Shown piece by piece: positions 26,385 through 36,886 of a stretch of 64,000 nucleotides of DNA (the stretch's first letter is position 1; every line of letters starts with the position of its first letter). The notes under the pieces are model-generated. The model had not been told where the DNA came from and searched no databases. It saw nothing but the letters and a program-made list of their open reading frames with translations. Both the position numbers and the translations under genes were made by a program. This stretch comes from Pseudomonadota bacterium. Lineage in GTDB: Bacteria > Pseudomonadota > Alphaproteobacteria > Sphingomonadales > Sphingomonadaceae. The DNA is taken from contig JAIUPN010000001.1 in the NCBI GenBank assembly GCA_020160755.1, forward strand, positions 434,001-498,000. The letters run 5' to 3'.

Positions 26385-28429
26385 AGGAAATTCACCATGG
26401 CCCAGCTGGCGAGGCCGACAAGACCGAGCAGCATCACAAACGCATATCCATAAACATAACCCGATTGCAGCCGGACCGCGAGACGGGTCCCCCCAGCGAC
26501 GAGCGCCGCCGCACCATCGGGACCGAAGCGGTCGATGGTCTGCTCATCGCCGCGCTTCCAGAAGAAGCGGCCGATCGCGAAGGCGGGCTTCACGAAGACG
26601 ATGTTGTAGAGCTCGTCGAAATACCATTTATTGTACAGGAACTGGTGGAGCAGCCTGAACTGCGCCACGAAGCGCGCCGGCAGCGTGGTGTTGCGGATAT
26701 AGCTGTTCCACGCGAGGAACAGGCCGATCGCCATCACCGTGAACGGCGTCCATTTCACCCACAGCGGGACTTCATGCGCGGCGTGCATCAGATGCTCGTC
26801 GAACGCGAGGCTGCCCTTCCAGAATGCCATGCCCTCTTCGGGATAGATGAACTGGTGGTGGAACGCGATACCCGCGAACACCGCGCCGATCGACAGCACG
26901 ACCAGCGGGATGAGCATCGAGATCGGGCTTTCGTGCGGGTGGTAGCCCGCGGTTCCGTCGCTGTGCGCATCATGGTGGTGATGGTCGTCGTGCGCGGCGT
27001 GCGCATGATCGTCATGGCCGTGGCCGTGATCGTCGTGGACTGCGTGCTGGATATGCTCGCTCTGTTCCCAGCGCGGCTTGCCATAGAAGGTCAGGAAGAC
27101 GAGGCGCCACGAATAGAAGCTGGTGAGGAAGGCCACGAAAATGCCGACCCAGAAGGCAATCACACCGCCGCCGCCGCTCGCATAAGCGGCTTCGAGGATG
27201 CCGTCCTTCGAATAGAAGCCGGCAAAGCCCGCAACGCCCGCAATACCGACACCGGTGATCGCCAGCGTGCCGAGCATCATCGCCCAATAGGTGATCGGGA
27301 TCGATTTCCGCAGATTGCCGTAATAACGCATGTCCTGTTCATGGTGCATCGCGTGGATGACCGAACCGGCACCGAGGAACAGCAAAGCCTTGAAAAAGGC
27401 GTGCGTGAACAGGTGGAACATCGCGGCGCCATAAGCCCCCGCGCCAGCGGCGAAGAACATGTAACCGAGCTGCGAGCAGGTCGAATAGGCGATGACGCGC
27501 TTGATGTCCCACTGCGTCGTCGCGACGGTCGCGGCGAAGAAGCAGGTCGCGGCGCCGACGAACATCACGACACCCTGCGCGACGTCCGAGGTTTCGAACA
27601 TCGGCGACAGGCGGCACACCATGAAGACGCCCGCGGTGACCATCGTCGCGGCGTGGATCAGCGCCGACACCGGGGTCGGGCCTTCCATCGCGTCGGGAAG
27701 CCAGGTGTGGAGGCCAAGCTGCGCCGACTTGCCCATCGCGCCGATGAACAGCAGCAGGCAGAGGATCGTCATCGTGTCGAGACGCATGCCCATGAAGGTG
27801 ATGGTGCTGCCCGCCATGCCGGGCGCGGCCGCCAGAATCTCGGGGATCGAGACGGTGCCGAAGACGAGGAAGGTGCCAAAGATGCCGAGCATGAAGCCAA
27901 GGTCGCCAACGCGGTTGACGACGAACGCCTTGATTGCGGCGGCGTTGGCGCTCGGCTTCTTGTACCAGAAACCGATGAGCAGATAGGATGCGAGACCGAC
28001 GCCTTCCCAGCCGAAGAACATCTGGACGAGATTGTTCGCGGTCACGAGCATCAGCATCGCGAAGGTGAAGAGCGAGAGGTACGCGAAGAAGCGCGGCTGG
28101 TCCGGGTCTTCCTCCATATAGCCCCAGCTATAGAGATGGACGAGCGCCGACACCGTCGTGATCACGACGAGCATCACCGCGGTCAGCGTGTCGACGCGCA
28201 GTTCCCAGTTGAACTGGAGCGCGCCCGACGAAACCCAGTGCAGCACCGGGGTCACCGTCGCTTCGCCGCTGCCCGTCACGAAGGACAGGAAGATCGGCCA
28301 GCTCAAGGCGCAGCTGGTGAACAGCGCGCCCGTGGTCAGGATTTTCGACGGCACATTGCCGATCACGCGCTGGCCGAGGCCTGCGATGATTGCCGCGAGC
28401 AGCGGCAGGAAAACGATCGCCTGAATCAC
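26381..28429 (-). CDS. nuoL: NADH-quinone oxidoreductase subunit L
   Basis: Largest antiporter-like subunit of complex I, 682 residues, ending in the long lateral helix region of the membrane arm. Core motifs are [40 protein letters not shown] and [17 protein letters not shown] His/Asp-rich loop occupies about residues 458-498 and contains runs such as [10 protein letters not shown]; such loops occur in some proteobacterial NuoL but this one is long. It begins five bases after nuoK. Confidence 0.96.
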   Translation of the reverse strand: MIQAIVFLPLLAAIIAGLGQRVIGNVPSKILTTGALFTSCALSWPIFLSFVTGSGEATVTPVLHWVSSGALQFNWELRVDTLTAVMLVVITTVSALVHLYSWGYMEEDPDQPRFFAYLSLFTFAMLMLVTANNLVQMFFGWEGVGLASYLLIGFWYKKPSANAAAIKAFVVNRVGDLGFMLGIFGTFLVFGTVSIPEILAAAPGMAGSTITFMGMRLDTMTILCLLLFIGAMGKSAQLGLHTWLPDAMEGPTPVSALIHAATMVTAGVFMVCRLSPMFETSDVAQGVVMFVGAATCFFAATVATTQWDIKRVIAYSTCSQLGYMFFAAGAGAYGAAMFHLFTHAFFKALLFLGAGSVIHAMHHEQDMRYYGNLRKSIPITYWAMMLGTLAITGVGIAGVAGFAGFYSKDGILEAAYASGGGGVIAFWVGIFVAFLTSFYSWRLVFLTFYGKPRWEQSEHIQHAVHDDHGHGHDDHAHAAHDDHHHHDAHSDGTAGYHPHESPISMLIPLVVLSIGAVFAGIAFHHQFIYPEEGMAFWKGSLAFDEHLMHAAHEVPLWVKWTPFTVMAIGLFLAWNSYIRNTTLPARFVAQFRLLHQFLYNKWYFDELYNIVFVKPAFAIGRFFWKRGDEQTIDRFGPDGAAALVAGGTRLAVRLQSGYVYGYAFVMLLGLVGLASWAMVNFL

Positions 28430-28433
28430 CGGT

Positions 28434-28739
28434 TTACCCCTTCATCCGGTTGGCATCGTCGACGGCAATGGTGCCGCGGCCGCGGAAGTAAATAACGAGA
28501 ATGGCAAGACCGATCGCGGCTTCACCCGCAGCGACGGTCAGCACGAACATCGAGAAGACCTGCCCAACGAGGTCGCCGAGCGCCGCGCTGAACGCGACGA
28601 GGTTGATATTCACTGCCAGCAAGATGAGTTCGATCGCCATCAGGATGACGATGATATTCTTGCGGTTGATGAAGATGCCAAGCACGCCGAGCGTGAAGAG
28701 CACCGCCGAAACGGCGAGATAATGGCCGACCGAAATCAC
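28434..28739 (-). CDS. nuoK: NADH-quinone oxidoreductase subunit K
   Basis: Small three-helix membrane subunit of complex I, 101 residues. The conserved glutamates in [13 protein letters not shown] and [11 protein letters not shown] are present. The start is GTG at 28739, in a GTGA overlap with the nuoJ stop, preceded by in-frame sequence of nuoJ only. The length and three helices match the family. Confidence 0.95.
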   Translation of the reverse strand: MISVGHYLAVSAVLFTLGVLGIFINRKNIIVILMAIELILLAVNINLVAFSAALGDLVGQVFSMFVLTVAAGEAAIGLAILVIYFRGRGTIAVDDANRMKG

Positions 28740-29347
28740 AGTTCCATCCCCTGCCCGACGCCCGGATCGACCAGCCGCGTCGCATCCTGCGGACGGCGCT
28801 GGTTCTGCTTCGAGATATTCTGGGTGCGCACCCCGCCGCGCTTGCGATGCGTCAGCACAATCGCGCCGATCATCGCAACGAGGAGGACGATGCCCGCCGC
28901 CTCGAACAGGAAGATATAGCGCGTGTAGAGAAGCTCACCGATCTGCTGGATATTGCTCTTGTCGCTGACGACCGGCGCAGCGCGCGCCGCGAGATCGACC
29001 CCGCCCGCACTCCATGCGCCGACCGCGAACACGAGTTCAGCCGCGAGGATGATGGCAACGAGCGCGCCGAGCGGCAGGTAGCGCACGAAACCCGCGCGGA
29101 GCTCGGCGAAATCGATGTCGAGCATCATCACGACGAACAAGAACAAAACTGCGACCGCGCCGACATAGACGATGACGAGCAGCATCGCGATGAATTCGGC
29201 GCCCGCGAGCAGCATCAGCCCCGCCGCGTTGAAGAAGGCGAGGATCAGCCACATGACGCTGTGGACCGGGTTGCGCGCGAAAATCACCATGGCCGCGGAG
29301 GCGATGACGATCGTCGCGAACAGGTAAAAGGCGATAAGCTGGATCAT
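28736..29347 (-). CDS. nuoJ: NADH-quinone oxidoreductase subunit J
   Basis: Membrane subunit of complex I, 203 residues with five helices. The typical segment [20 protein letters not shown] and the broken-helix region [20 protein letters not shown] are visible. A soluble basic C-terminal tail of about 30 residues follows the last helix. It starts 12 bases after nuoI and overlaps nuoK by four bases. Confidence 0.95.
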   Translation of the reverse strand: MIQLIAFYLFATIVIASAAMVIFARNPVHSVMWLILAFFNAAGLMLLAGAEFIAMLLVIVYVGAVAVLFLFVVMMLDIDFAELRAGFVRYLPLGALVAIILAAELVFAVGAWSAGGVDLAARAAPVVSDKSNIQQIGELLYTRYIFLFEAAGIVLLVAMIGAIVLTHRKRGGVRTQNISKQNQRRPQDATRLVDPGVGQGMEL

Positions 29348-29359
29348 GTGCGCGCGCCC

Positions 29360-29845
29360 TTATCGCCAGGGCGCGTCGGCGGCAAGATTAGCCGCGATCG
29401 CGCGTTCCCATTTGTCGCCATTGGCGAGCAGCTTGGCCTTGTCATACAGCAGCTCCTCGCGCGTTTCGGTCGCGAATTCGAAGTTCGGCCCCTCGACCAC
29501 CGCATCGACCGGGCACGCTTCCTGACAGAAGCCGCAATAGATGCACTTGGTCATGTCGATGTCGTAGCGCGTCGTGCGGCGCGAGCCGTCTTCGCGCGGC
29601 TCGGCCTCGATCGTGATCGCCTGCGCCGGGCACACGGCTTCGCACAGCTTGCATGCGATGCAGCGTTCCTCGCCGTTCGGATAGCGACGCAGCGCATGTT
29701 CGCCGCGAAAACGGGGCGACAGCGGGTTCTTTTCGAACGGGTAGTTGATCGTCGCCTTCGGCTTGAAGAAGTATTTCAGCGTCAGCCAATGAGCTTTGAC
29801 GAACTCCCACAAGGTGAAGCTCTTTATGAGGTGCGCGACAGACAT
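29360..29845 (-). CDS. nuoI: NADH-quinone oxidoreductase subunit I
   Basis: Peripheral-arm subunit of complex I (TYKY/NuoI) with two [4Fe-4S] clusters that pass electrons toward NuoB. Both ferredoxin motifs are complete: [12 protein letters not shown] near residue 62 and [16 protein letters not shown] near 101. The length, 161 residues, is normal. The start lies one base after the stop of a small unrecognised gene that separates it from nuoH. Confidence 0.96.
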   Translation of the reverse strand: MSVAHLIKSFTLWEFVKAHWLTLKYFFKPKATINYPFEKNPLSPRFRGEHALRRYPNGEERCIACKLCEAVCPAQAITIEAEPREDGSRRTTRYDIDMTKCIYCGFCQEACPVDAVVEGPNFEFATETREELLYDKAKLLANGDKWERAIAANLAADAPWR

Positions 29846-29846
29846 G

Positions 29847-30233
29847 TCAGGCAGCTTCCTTCATCATTTCAGCGGACCGAACCGTGCATTCTGCCGTGTC
29901 GGTGCTTTCCACAGGGACATGCCCACCAGTAACGGCGTAGTAGTTCGTCAGAGTGGCCAGGCTGTTCTCGGTTGCGGCGATCTTCAGCTCGATGCGCTTG
30001 TCTACAAAACGCCTTTCGGCGCTCAGGGAATACCCCTCCGCATTGATCGTTCCACGCCAATTGTCGCCGCTTTGACTACCGTCAGGCCAAATGACCCAAA
30101 TCTTGTCGATGCGATCACCGTTTTGCTGAAAACTAACGACATAGGGGTTCGCGTGACGTGTATCGTCCGCGGGAATGCAGATGAACGAAAAACTGATCGC
30201 TGAAGCCGCCAAGGTTTCGAGTAACATCATCAT
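29847..30233 (-). CDS. Small exported protein embedded between nuoH and nuoI, unknown function
   Basis: A 128-residue protein that is not recognised and is not a complex I subunit known to me. It begins with a signal-peptide-like segment (three Met, then [19 protein letters not shown]), so it is probably exported. The remainder is soluble and polar with a tryptophan-containing strand ([18 protein letters not shown]), resembling a small beta-rich domain. The ATG at 30233 overlaps the nuoH stop (ATGA), and the stop is one base before the nuoI ATG, so it is built into the operon. Base composition is lower in GC than that of nuoI (about 53% in a 120-base sample against 65% in a 60-base sample), suggesting later insertion. 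Confidence 0.75.
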   Translation of the reverse strand: MMMLLETLAASAISFSFICIPADDTRHANPYVVSFQQNGDRIDKIWVIWPDGSQSGDNWRGTINAEGYSLSAERRFVDKRIELKIAATENSLATLTNYYAVTGGHVPVESTDTAECTVRSAEMMKEAA

Positions 30234-31273
30234 CCATACCTCGTCAGCATCAGATAGCCGGAGATCAGGAAGATCCAGAGAAGCGAGATCGGCAGGAAGA
30301 CTTTCCAGCCCAGCCGCATCAGCTGGTCGTAGCGGTAGCGCGGGACGGTCGCCTTGACCCAGCTGAAGACGAAGAAGAAGAACAGGATCTTCGCGAACAG
30401 CCAGATGATGCCCGGAACGGCATAGAGCGGTGCCCAGTCGATCGGCGGCAGCCAGCCGCCCCAGAAGAGCACTGCGTTGAGCGTGCACATCAAGAGGACG
30501 TTGGCATATTCGCCGAGCCAGAAGAGCGCGAAGCTCATCGACGAATATTCGGTCTGGTACCCCGCGACGAGCTCACTTTCGGCCTCGGTCAGGTCGAACG
30601 GCGCCCGCGCGGTTTCGGCGAGTGACGAGATCAGGAACATCACCGCGAGCGGGAAGAGCAGCAGGTTGAAGCCGAAGGCGTTGACGATACCGAGGCCGTG
30701 GCCCTGCTGCGCTTTCACGATCTCGTTCATGTTGAAGCTGTCGGCGAAGAGCACGACGCCGATCAGGATGAAACCGATCGAGACTTCATAGCTGATCATC
30801 TGCGCCGAGGCGCGCATCGCCGAGAAGAAGGGATATTTCGAGTTCGACGCCCAGCCCGACAGGATCACGCCGTACACGCCGAGCGACGAGATCGCGAGAA
30901 TGTAGAGCAATCCGACGTTGATGTCGGCGAGAACCGCGCCCGAATTGAACGGGATCACCGCCCACGCCATCAGCGCGACAGTGAAGGTGATGATCGGCGC
31001 GATCAGGAACAGGCCCCGGTTGGCGCCCGACGGGATGATCGTTTCCTGCAGGAACACCTTCAGGCCGTCTGCGAAGCTTTGCAGCAGGCCGAAGGGGCCC
31101 ACGACGTTCGGACCACGGCGCAGCGCGATCGCTGCCCAGATCTTGCGGTCGGCATAGATGATCATCGCGACCGCGAGCATCAGCGGCAGCGCGATGAGCA
31201 GGATGCCGCAAATCGTCGCGACGCCCCACGCCCAGTTCGGATCCATACCCCAGGAGATGAAGGTCTCGGTCAT
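30230..31273 (-). CDS. nuoH: NADH-quinone oxidoreductase subunit H
   Basis: Membrane subunit of complex I that forms part of the quinone site, about eight helices in 347 residues. Characteristic segments include [40 protein letters not shown] and the C-terminal [20 protein letters not shown]. The start at 31273 is in an ATGA overlap with the 45-residue gene upstream. It ends in an overlap with the small exported-protein gene. Confidence 0.95.
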   Translation of the reverse strand: MTETFISWGMDPNWAWGVATICGILLIALPLMLAVAMIIYADRKIWAAIALRRGPNVVGPFGLLQSFADGLKVFLQETIIPSGANRGLFLIAPIITFTVALMAWAVIPFNSGAVLADINVGLLYILAISSLGVYGVILSGWASNSKYPFFSAMRASAQMISYEVSIGFILIGVVLFADSFNMNEIVKAQQGHGLGIVNAFGFNLLLFPLAVMFLISSLAETARAPFDLTEAESELVAGYQTEYSSMSFALFWLGEYANVLLMCTLNAVLFWGGWLPPIDWAPLYAVPGIIWLFAKILFFFFVFSWVKATVPRYRYDQLMRLGWKVFLPISLLWIFLISGYLMLTRYG

Positions 31274-31407
31274 TTCCGGGTCCCGTCCTGGTTGCGCCAT
31301 CCGTTATGCGGACCGGGCTTTTCCGACTTGCGCGGATTGAACCCGCGCCAGACCGAATAGCCCATCCCGACCAGCAGGATGCTGGCAATCGCATGCACCG
31401 GGGTCAT
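31270..31407 (-). CDS. 45-residue single-helix protein between nuoG and nuoH
   Basis: A very short gene not recognised by name. It encodes one hydrophobic helix (about residues 3-19, [17 protein letters not shown]) followed by a basic, polar tail rich in Arg, Lys, Gly and Pro; such a protein would sit in the inner membrane with its tail in the cytoplasm. The ATG at 31407 overlaps the nuoG TGA and the stop TGA overlaps the nuoH ATG, each as ATGA, which is strong evidence that it is translated. It may be an accessory or assembly factor of complex I; this is inference from position only. Confidence 0.7.
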   Translation of the reverse strand: MTPVHAIASILLVGMGYSVWRGFNPRKSEKPGPHNGWRNQDGTRK

Positions 31408-33416
31408 TCCGCGGCCTCCGCAAAGTCTGCGCCATGGATCAGCTCTTCCGAGCAGCGCTGCATCGTCGGCGACGCGCGGCAGATGGCGTTGGTGAGGTAG
31501 AAATCCTTGATCGGCGACGGGATCGCGCGTGCTTCGGGCTTCGCGGGCAGCTTCGGCACCGTCCAGCCATAGTCGGCGAGGCCTTCGACGCCGAGCGTCG
31601 GCACTGCAGCGATCATCGCCGCGCGGCACTGTGCAAAGCTGTCGAAGCCGAGCGAGACGCCGAGCGCATCCGCCAAAGCACGGAAAATGCTCCAGTCCTC
31701 GCGCGCGTCGCCGGGTGCGAACACCGCCTTCTCGCTGCGCTGGACGCGGCCTTCGGTGTTGACCGTCGTGAAGTCCTTTTCGGTCCATGCCGCGGCGGGC
31801 AGGATGACGTCGGCCGCATGCGCGCCCTTGTCGCCATGGTGGCCGACATAGACCTTGAACGTGTCGGGCAGCGCCGCAAAATCGACCTCGTCGGCGCCGA
31901 GGAAGAAGGCGAGCTTCGGCTTGGCCGCAATCACATCCTTGATCCCGCCGGGCAGGCCGTAGCCGAGCATCAGCGAGCCCATGCGCGCGGCCGAGAAATG
32001 CACGACATTATAGCCGTTCCAGCCGTCCTTCACCGCATTCACCGACTTGGCGAGCGCGAGGCCCGCACCGTGGACGCCGGGCACCGACAAGGCACCGCCG
32101 CCGAAGACCAGCATCGGGCTCTCGGCACCCTTGAGCGCGTCGAGCACATGCGCGGGAAGCTTCGCGACGAGCGACGCATCGTCGCCGAGCCACTCGGTCT
32201 TGTACGTCAGGTCGGTTTCGGGGCCGATGGCGAAAACCTTCGCGCCCTTCTTCCACACCGCCTTGCGGATGCGCGTGTTGATCAGCGGCGCTTCCCAGCG
32301 AAGGTTCGTGCCGACAAGAAGGATCACATCGGCATTTTCCGCCTCGGCGATACCAGTGTTGAAATTGACCGCCGAGAGGCTGGTGACGTCATAGTCGAGC
32401 CCGGTCTGGCGCCCTTCGAGCAGATTGCCGCCGAGCGCGGTGACGAGCGACTTCGCGGCGAACATCGTCTCGCAATCGGCGAGGTCGCCCGCGATCGCAG
32501 CGACCGACGAGCCGGCATCGACCGCCTTGATCGCCGCAAAGGCTTCGGCCCAGCTGGCGGGCTGAAGCGCGCCGTTCACGCGAACATAGGGCTGATCGAG
32601 GCGGCGGCGGGTCAGGCCGTCGACATGGTGGCGCGTCTTGTCGTTCGCCCACTCCTCGTTCACGTCGTCGTTGACGCGCGGCAGCACGCGCAGGACCTGG
32701 CGGCCGCGCGCGTCGATGCGCACGTTCGTGCCGACAGCATCCATCATGTCGATGCCGAGCGTCTTGGTCAGCTCCCACGGCCGCGCTTCAAACGCATAGG
32801 GCTTCGACGTCAGCGCACCGACCGGGCAGAGGTCGACGACGTTGCCCGACAGCTCGCTCGCGACGGCGCGTTCGAGATACGACGTGATCTGCATATTCTC
32901 GCCGCGATAGATCGCGCCGATATCTTCCACGCCCGCGACTTCTTCCGCAAAGCGGACGCAGCGCGTGCACTGGATGCAGCGGGTCATCACCGTCTTGACG
33001 ATCGGACCCATATATTTCTCGGTGACCGCGCGCTTGTTCTCGTCATAGCGCGTCGCGCCACGACCATAGGCGACCGACTGGTCCTGCAGGTCGCATTCGC
33101 CGCCCTGATCGCAGATCGGGCAGTCGAGCGGGTGGTTGATGAGCAGAAACTCCATCACCCCTTCGCGCGCCTTCTTCACCATCGGGCTATCGGTCTTGAT
33201 GACCTGACCCTCGGCGGTCGGCAGCGCGCACGACGCCTGCGGCTTCGGCGGACCCGGCGACACTTCGACGAGGCACATGCGGCAATTGCCGGCGATCGAC
33301 AGGCGTTCGTGGTAGCAGAAGCGCGGGATTTCCTTCCCCGCCATCTCGCACGCCTGCAGAACGGTCGCGCCCTGCGGGACGTCGAGTTCTACGCCATCTA
33401 CGGTAACTTTAGGCAT
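31404..33416 (-). CDS. nuoG: NADH-quinone oxidoreductase subunit G
   Basis: Largest peripheral-arm subunit of complex I, 670 residues, carrying several iron-sulfur clusters. The N-terminal [2Fe-2S] domain has CYHERLSIAGNCRMC and a later CALP; the His-Cys3 [4Fe-4S] site is HPLDCPICDQGGECDLQD; the next cluster is CIQCTRCVRFAEE. The molybdopterin-oxidoreductase-like C-terminal domain lacks the cofactor, as usual. The length fits alphaproteobacterial forms and is shorter than in Escherichia coli. The ATG at 33416 shares one base with the nuoF TAA (TAATG). Confidence 0.95.
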   Translation of the reverse strand: MPKVTVDGVELDVPQGATVLQACEMAGKEIPRFCYHERLSIAGNCRMCLVEVSPGPPKPQASCALPTAEGQVIKTDSPMVKKAREGVMEFLLINHPLDCPICDQGGECDLQDQSVAYGRGATRYDENKRAVTEKYMGPIVKTVMTRCIQCTRCVRFAEEVAGVEDIGAIYRGENMQITSYLERAVASELSGNVVDLCPVGALTSKPYAFEARPWELTKTLGIDMMDAVGTNVRIDARGRQVLRVLPRVNDDVNEEWANDKTRHHVDGLTRRRLDQPYVRVNGALQPASWAEAFAAIKAVDAGSSVAAIAGDLADCETMFAAKSLVTALGGNLLEGRQTGLDYDVTSLSAVNFNTGIAEAENADVILLVGTNLRWEAPLINTRIRKAVWKKGAKVFAIGPETDLTYKTEWLGDDASLVAKLPAHVLDALKGAESPMLVFGGGALSVPGVHGAGLALAKSVNAVKDGWNGYNVVHFSAARMGSLMLGYGLPGGIKDVIAAKPKLAFFLGADEVDFAALPDTFKVYVGHHGDKGAHAADVILPAAAWTEKDFTTVNTEGRVQRSEKAVFAPGDAREDWSIFRALADALGVSLGFDSFAQCRAAMIAAVPTLGVEGLADYGWTVPKLPAKPEARAIPSPIKDFYLTNAICRASPTMQRCSEELIHGADFAEAAE

Positions 33417-34705
33417 TATTCGGCTGCCTCCAACGCGCCGCCATTCTCGCGGATGCGGCGCTCGATTTCGGGGCGGAAATGCTTGATCAGGCCCTGGATC
33501 GGCCAGGCCGCCGCATCGCCGAGCGCGCAGATGGTGTGGCCTTCGACCTGCTTGGTCACGTCGTACAGCGTGTCGATCTCGCTGATATCGGCGTCGCCGG
33601 TGCGCAACCGCTCCATCACGCGCCACATCCAGCCGGTGCCTTCACGGCACGGCGTGCACTGGCCGCAGCTTTCATGCTTGTAGAAATAGCTGATGCGGCT
33701 GATCGCCTGGACGACGTCGGTCGATTTATCCATCACGATCGCAGCGGCGGTGCCGAGCCCCGAACCGACGGCCTTCAGCCCGTCGAAATCCATCGGACAA
33801 TCCATGATCTCCGCCGCGGGCACGAGCGGAACCGACGAACCGCCGGGGATGACGGCGAGGAGATTGTCCCAGCCGCCACGAATGCCGCCGCAATGCTTGT
33901 CGATCAGCTCGCGGAACGGGATGCTCATCTCTTCCTCGACGACGCACGGCGTGTTCACATGGCCGCTGATCTGGAAAAGCTTGGTGCCCTTGTTATTCTC
34001 GCGCCCGAAGGAGGAGAACCACGGCGCGCCGCGACGCAGGATCGTCGGGACGACCGCGATCGATTCCACATTGTTCACCGTCGTCGGGCAGCCATAGAGG
34101 CCCGCGCCCGCCGGGAACGGCGGCTTGAGGCGCGGCTGGCCCTTCTTGCCCTCGAGGCTTTCGATCATCGCGGTTTCTTCGCCGCAGATATAGGCGCCGG
34201 CGCCGCGGTGGACGAAAACGTCGAAATCATAGCCCGACTTGGCGGCATTCTTGCCGAGCAGGCCGGCGTCATACGCCTCCTGCACCGCGGCGAAGAGCGT
34301 CTCGGCCTCGCGGATGAACTCGCCCCGAATATAAATGTAGGCCGCGCGTGCGCGCATCGCGAAACCCGCGATCAGCGCGCCCTCGATCAGCTTGTGCGGA
34401 TCGTGGCGGATGATCTCGCGGTCCTTGCACGAACCTGGCTCGGATTCGTCGGCGTTGATGACGAGGAAGCTCGGGCGATCGGCGCGCGGCTCCTTCGGCA
34501 TGAAGCTCCACTTGAGCCCCGTGGGGAAGCCCGCGCCGCCGCGGCCGCGCAGGCCCGACGCCTTGATCTCCTCGATGATCGCGTCCTGACCGCGCTTCAT
34601 CAGATCCTTGGTATTGTCCCAATCGCCGCGCATCTGCGCCGATTTGAGGTTCCACGGCTGGAAGCCATAGATGTTCGTAAAGATGCGGTCCTTATCGGCG
34701 AGCAT
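33416..34705 (-). CDS. nuoF: NADH-quinone oxidoreductase subunit F
   Basis: Subunit that binds NADH and FMN, where electrons enter complex I; 429 residues. The glycine-rich NADH site [13 protein letters not shown] is at about 54-66, the FMN region is in the middle, and [18 protein letters not shown] near 350 provides three cysteines of the [4Fe-4S] cluster, with a fourth cysteine ([13 protein letters not shown]) about 40 residues later. The start lies four bases after nuoE. Confidence 0.96.
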   Translation of the reverse strand: MLADKDRIFTNIYGFQPWNLKSAQMRGDWDNTKDLMKRGQDAIIEEIKASGLRGRGGAGFPTGLKWSFMPKEPRADRPSFLVINADESEPGSCKDREIIRHDPHKLIEGALIAGFAMRARAAYIYIRGEFIREAETLFAAVQEAYDAGLLGKNAAKSGYDFDVFVHRGAGAYICGEETAMIESLEGKKGQPRLKPPFPAGAGLYGCPTTVNNVESIAVVPTILRRGAPWFSSFGRENNKGTKLFQISGHVNTPCVVEEEMSIPFRELIDKHCGGIRGGWDNLLAVIPGGSSVPLVPAAEIMDCPMDFDGLKAVGSGLGTAAAIVMDKSTDVVQAISRISYFYKHESCGQCTPCREGTGWMWRVMERLRTGDADISEIDTLYDVTKQVEGHTICALGDAAAWPIQGLIKHFRPEIERRIRENGGALEAAE

Positions 34706-34708
34706 GGC

Positions 34709-35377
34709 TTACCACTCCTTCCGATAGTCGTGGTTGGCCTTGACCATGTCCTTCAGCGTCGTCGGGCCGCCCTCGGGCTCGCTCGTGTGACGCTTGGGGT
34801 TCTGGGGACCGGTTTTCGGCTGTTCACCAGCAGCAAGCGCATCGAGGATGCGGACGGTGCTGTCGTAATCGAGATCTTCGTAATTATCGTCGTTGATCTG
34901 GACCATCGGCGCGTTGGTGCAGGTGCCCATGCACTCGACCTCGGTCAGCGTGAACAGACCATCGGGCGTGGTCTTGCCCTTGACCATGCCGCGGTTCTTG
35001 CACGCTGCCATCACATCGTCGGACCCGCGCAGCAGGCACGGCGTCGTGCCGCAGACCTGCACATGATAGCGGCCGACGGGGACGAGATTGTACATGGTGT
35101 AGAAGGTCGCGACCTCATAGGCGCGGATGAACGGCATATCGAGCTGCGCCGCGACATATTCGATCACCGGCACGGGCAGCCAGCCCTGCGTCTGCGTCTC
35201 GGCACCGACCTGACGCTGCGCGAGGTCGAGCAGCGGCATCACCGCCGAGCGCTGGCGCCCTGCCGGGTAGCGCGCGATGACCGCCTTCGCCTTCTCGGCA
35301 TTTTCGGCCGTCCACGCAAAAGCGCCCCAGCGCGCGCGGGTTTCGGCTTCGTCGGGAATTTGGGGTGCGTCAGCCAT
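34709..35377 (-). CDS. nuoE: NADH-quinone oxidoreductase subunit E
   Basis: Thioredoxin-fold [2Fe-2S] subunit of the NADH-oxidising module, 222 residues. The four cluster cysteines are in VCGTTPCLLRG and ECMGTCTNAP. The C-terminal 40 residues after the fold are polar and Pro/Lys-rich. The ATG at 35377 is chosen because CCGGAG lies six bases upstream; an ATG nine codons earlier is possible. The stop of the preceding 87-residue gene runs eight bases into nuoE. Confidence 0.95.
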   Translation of the reverse strand: MADAPQIPDEAETRARWGAFAWTAENAEKAKAVIARYPAGRQRSAVMPLLDLAQRQVGAETQTQGWLPVPVIEYVAAQLDMPFIRAYEVATFYTMYNLVPVGRYHVQVCGTTPCLLRGSDDVMAACKNRGMVKGKTTPDGLFTLTEVECMGTCTNAPMVQINDDNYEDLDYDSTVRILDALAAGEQPKTGPQNPKRHTSEPEGGPTTLKDMVKANHDYRKEW

Positions 35378-35633
35378 TTTTTTCTCCGGTAGCCGGCGCA
35401 ACAAACAGGCGCACCACAGCGAAGGCGCCAGTCAGATATACAGAGCCAAAAAATCCCATTGCCAGCAAACTGAAGCCCGTTCCTCGTTCAGCAGGGTCAG
35501 GAAAGGCTATTTCCAGCGCTATCCAGGCCCAAAGAACGAGCATGAGCAGACCCCATGTCCCTTTCACATATCGATAAAATCGTCCCGCCTGATCACCGCT
35601 CAGCCAAGCACGATAGGAATGCAGCAGACTCAC
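35370..35633 (-). CDS. 87-residue two-helix membrane protein between nuoD and nuoE
   Basis: A small gene of unknown family. The protein has a short amphipathic N-terminal part with basic residues ([10 protein letters not shown]) and two membrane helices (about 24-42 and 52-76) separated by a short Pro/Glu/Arg loop. The start is GTG at 35633, in a GTGA overlap with the nuoD stop, and the end overlaps the nuoE start by eight bases, so it is coupled to both. Two 60-base samples are about 48% GC, clearly below the flanking nuo genes, which suggests it was inserted into the operon. A role with complex I is possible but unproven. Confidence 0.7.
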   Translation of the reverse strand: MSLLHSYRAWLSGDQAGRFYRYVKGTWGLLMLVLWAWIALEIAFPDPAERGTGFSLLAMGFFGSVYLTGAFAVVRLFVAPATGEKNG

Positions 35634-36886
35634 CGGTCGCACTCCCCGAACACGACGTCGATCGCGCCAATGATCGCGGTGGTGTCGGCGAGCATGTGCC
35701 CCTTGGCCATCATGTCCATCGCCTGAAGATGGCTGAACGCCGTCGGGCGGATCTTGCAGCGGTACGGCTTGTTGGTACCGTCGCTGACCAGATAGACGCC
35801 GAATTCGCCCTTGGGGCTTTCGGTCGCGACATAGACTTCGCCCGCGGGGACGTGGAAGCCCTCGGTATAGAGCTTGAAGTGATGGATCAGCGATTCCATC
35901 GACTGCTTCATCTCGCCGCGCTTCGGCGGGACGACCTTGCGGTCGAGGCTGGCGATCGGGCCGGTGGGCATGTCGCGCAGGCACTGCTTGATGATCTTCG
36001 CCGACTGATAGACTTCCTCGACGCGGACCATGAAGCGGTCGTAGCAATCGCCGCGGGTGCCGACGGGAATGTCGAATTCCATCGCCGCATAGGCGTCATA
36101 GGGCTGCGACTTGCGCAGATCCCATGCGATGCCGCTGCCGCGGATCATCGGGCCCGAAAAGCCCCATGCCAGCGCGTCTTCCTTCGACACCGTCGCGATG
36201 TCGACGTTGCGCTGTTTGAAGATGCGATTGTCGATGACGAGGCTCATCGCGTCGCCGAACAGCTTCGGCAGGCGCTTTTCGACCCATTCGCCGATGTCGT
36301 AGAGCAGCCGTTCGGGGACGTCCTGATGAACGCCGCCGGGACGGAAATAGGCGCTGTGCATCCGCGCACCCGAAGCGCGCTCGAAGAAGTTCAGGCAATC
36401 CTCGCGCAGCTCGAACACCCAGAGGTTCGGGGTCATCGCGCCGACGTCCATGACGTGCGACCCGATGTTGAGCATGTGATTGCAGATGCGCGTCAGCTCG
36501 GCGAACAGCGTGCGAAGATATTGTGCACGCGCCGGCACGTCGAGGTCGAGCAATTTCTCGATCGCGAGGACATAGCTGTGCTCCATGCCAAGCGGCGAGC
36601 AATAGTCGAGCCGGTCGAAATAGGGCAAAGCCTGCAGATAGGTCTTGTATTCGATCAGCTTTTCGGTGCCGCGATGCAGCAACCCGACGTGCGGATCGAC
36701 GCGCTCGATGATCTCGCCGTCGAGCTCCATCACCATGCGCAGCACACCGTGTGCCGCAGGATGCTGCGGACCGAAGTTGATCGTGTAGTTCGTGACGACC
36801 TGATCGCCCGCGGTATCGGCGGTATCGACCGGATAGCCTTCGAACATATCGCTGCCATGGTGCTTGACCTGGGGGGAGTCGGTCAT
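35630..36886 (-). CDS. nuoD: NADH-quinone oxidoreductase subunit D
   Basis: The 49-kDa-type subunit of complex I that forms the quinone pocket with NuoB, related to the large subunit of NiFe hydrogenases; 418 residues. Recognisable segments are [14 protein letters not shown] near the N-terminus, [20 protein letters not shown], and the C-terminal DVVFGECDR. An N-terminal extension of about 30 polar residues is present, common in this group. It overlaps nuoC (36883-36886) by four bases. NuoC and NuoD are separate, not fused as in some enterobacteria. Confidence 0.96.
   Translation of the reverse strand: MTDSPQVKHHGSDMFEGYPVDTADTAGDQVVTNYTINFGPQHPAAHGVLRMVMELDGEIIERVDPHVGLLHRGTEKLIEYKTYLQALPYFDRLDYCSPLGMEHSYVLAIEKLLDLDVPARAQYLRTLFAELTRICNHMLNIGSHVMDVGAMTPNLWVFELREDCLNFFERASGARMHSAYFRPGGVHQDVPERLLYDIGEWVEKRLPKLFGDAMSLVIDNRIFKQRNVDIATVSKEDALAWGFSGPMIRGSGIAWDLRKSQPYDAYAAMEFDIPVGTRGDCYDRFMVRVEEVYQSAKIIKQCLRDMPTGPIASLDRKVVPPKRGEMKQSMESLIHHFKLYTEGFHVPAGEVYVATESPKGEFGVYLVSDGTNKPYRCKIRPTAFSHLQAMDMMAKGHMLADTTAIIGAIDVVFGECDR

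Noticed and set aside
26267..28495. Plus-strand open frame of 742 codons across nuoL
   Set aside because: It is antisense to nuoL and made of charged low-complexity sequence, with no start signal.
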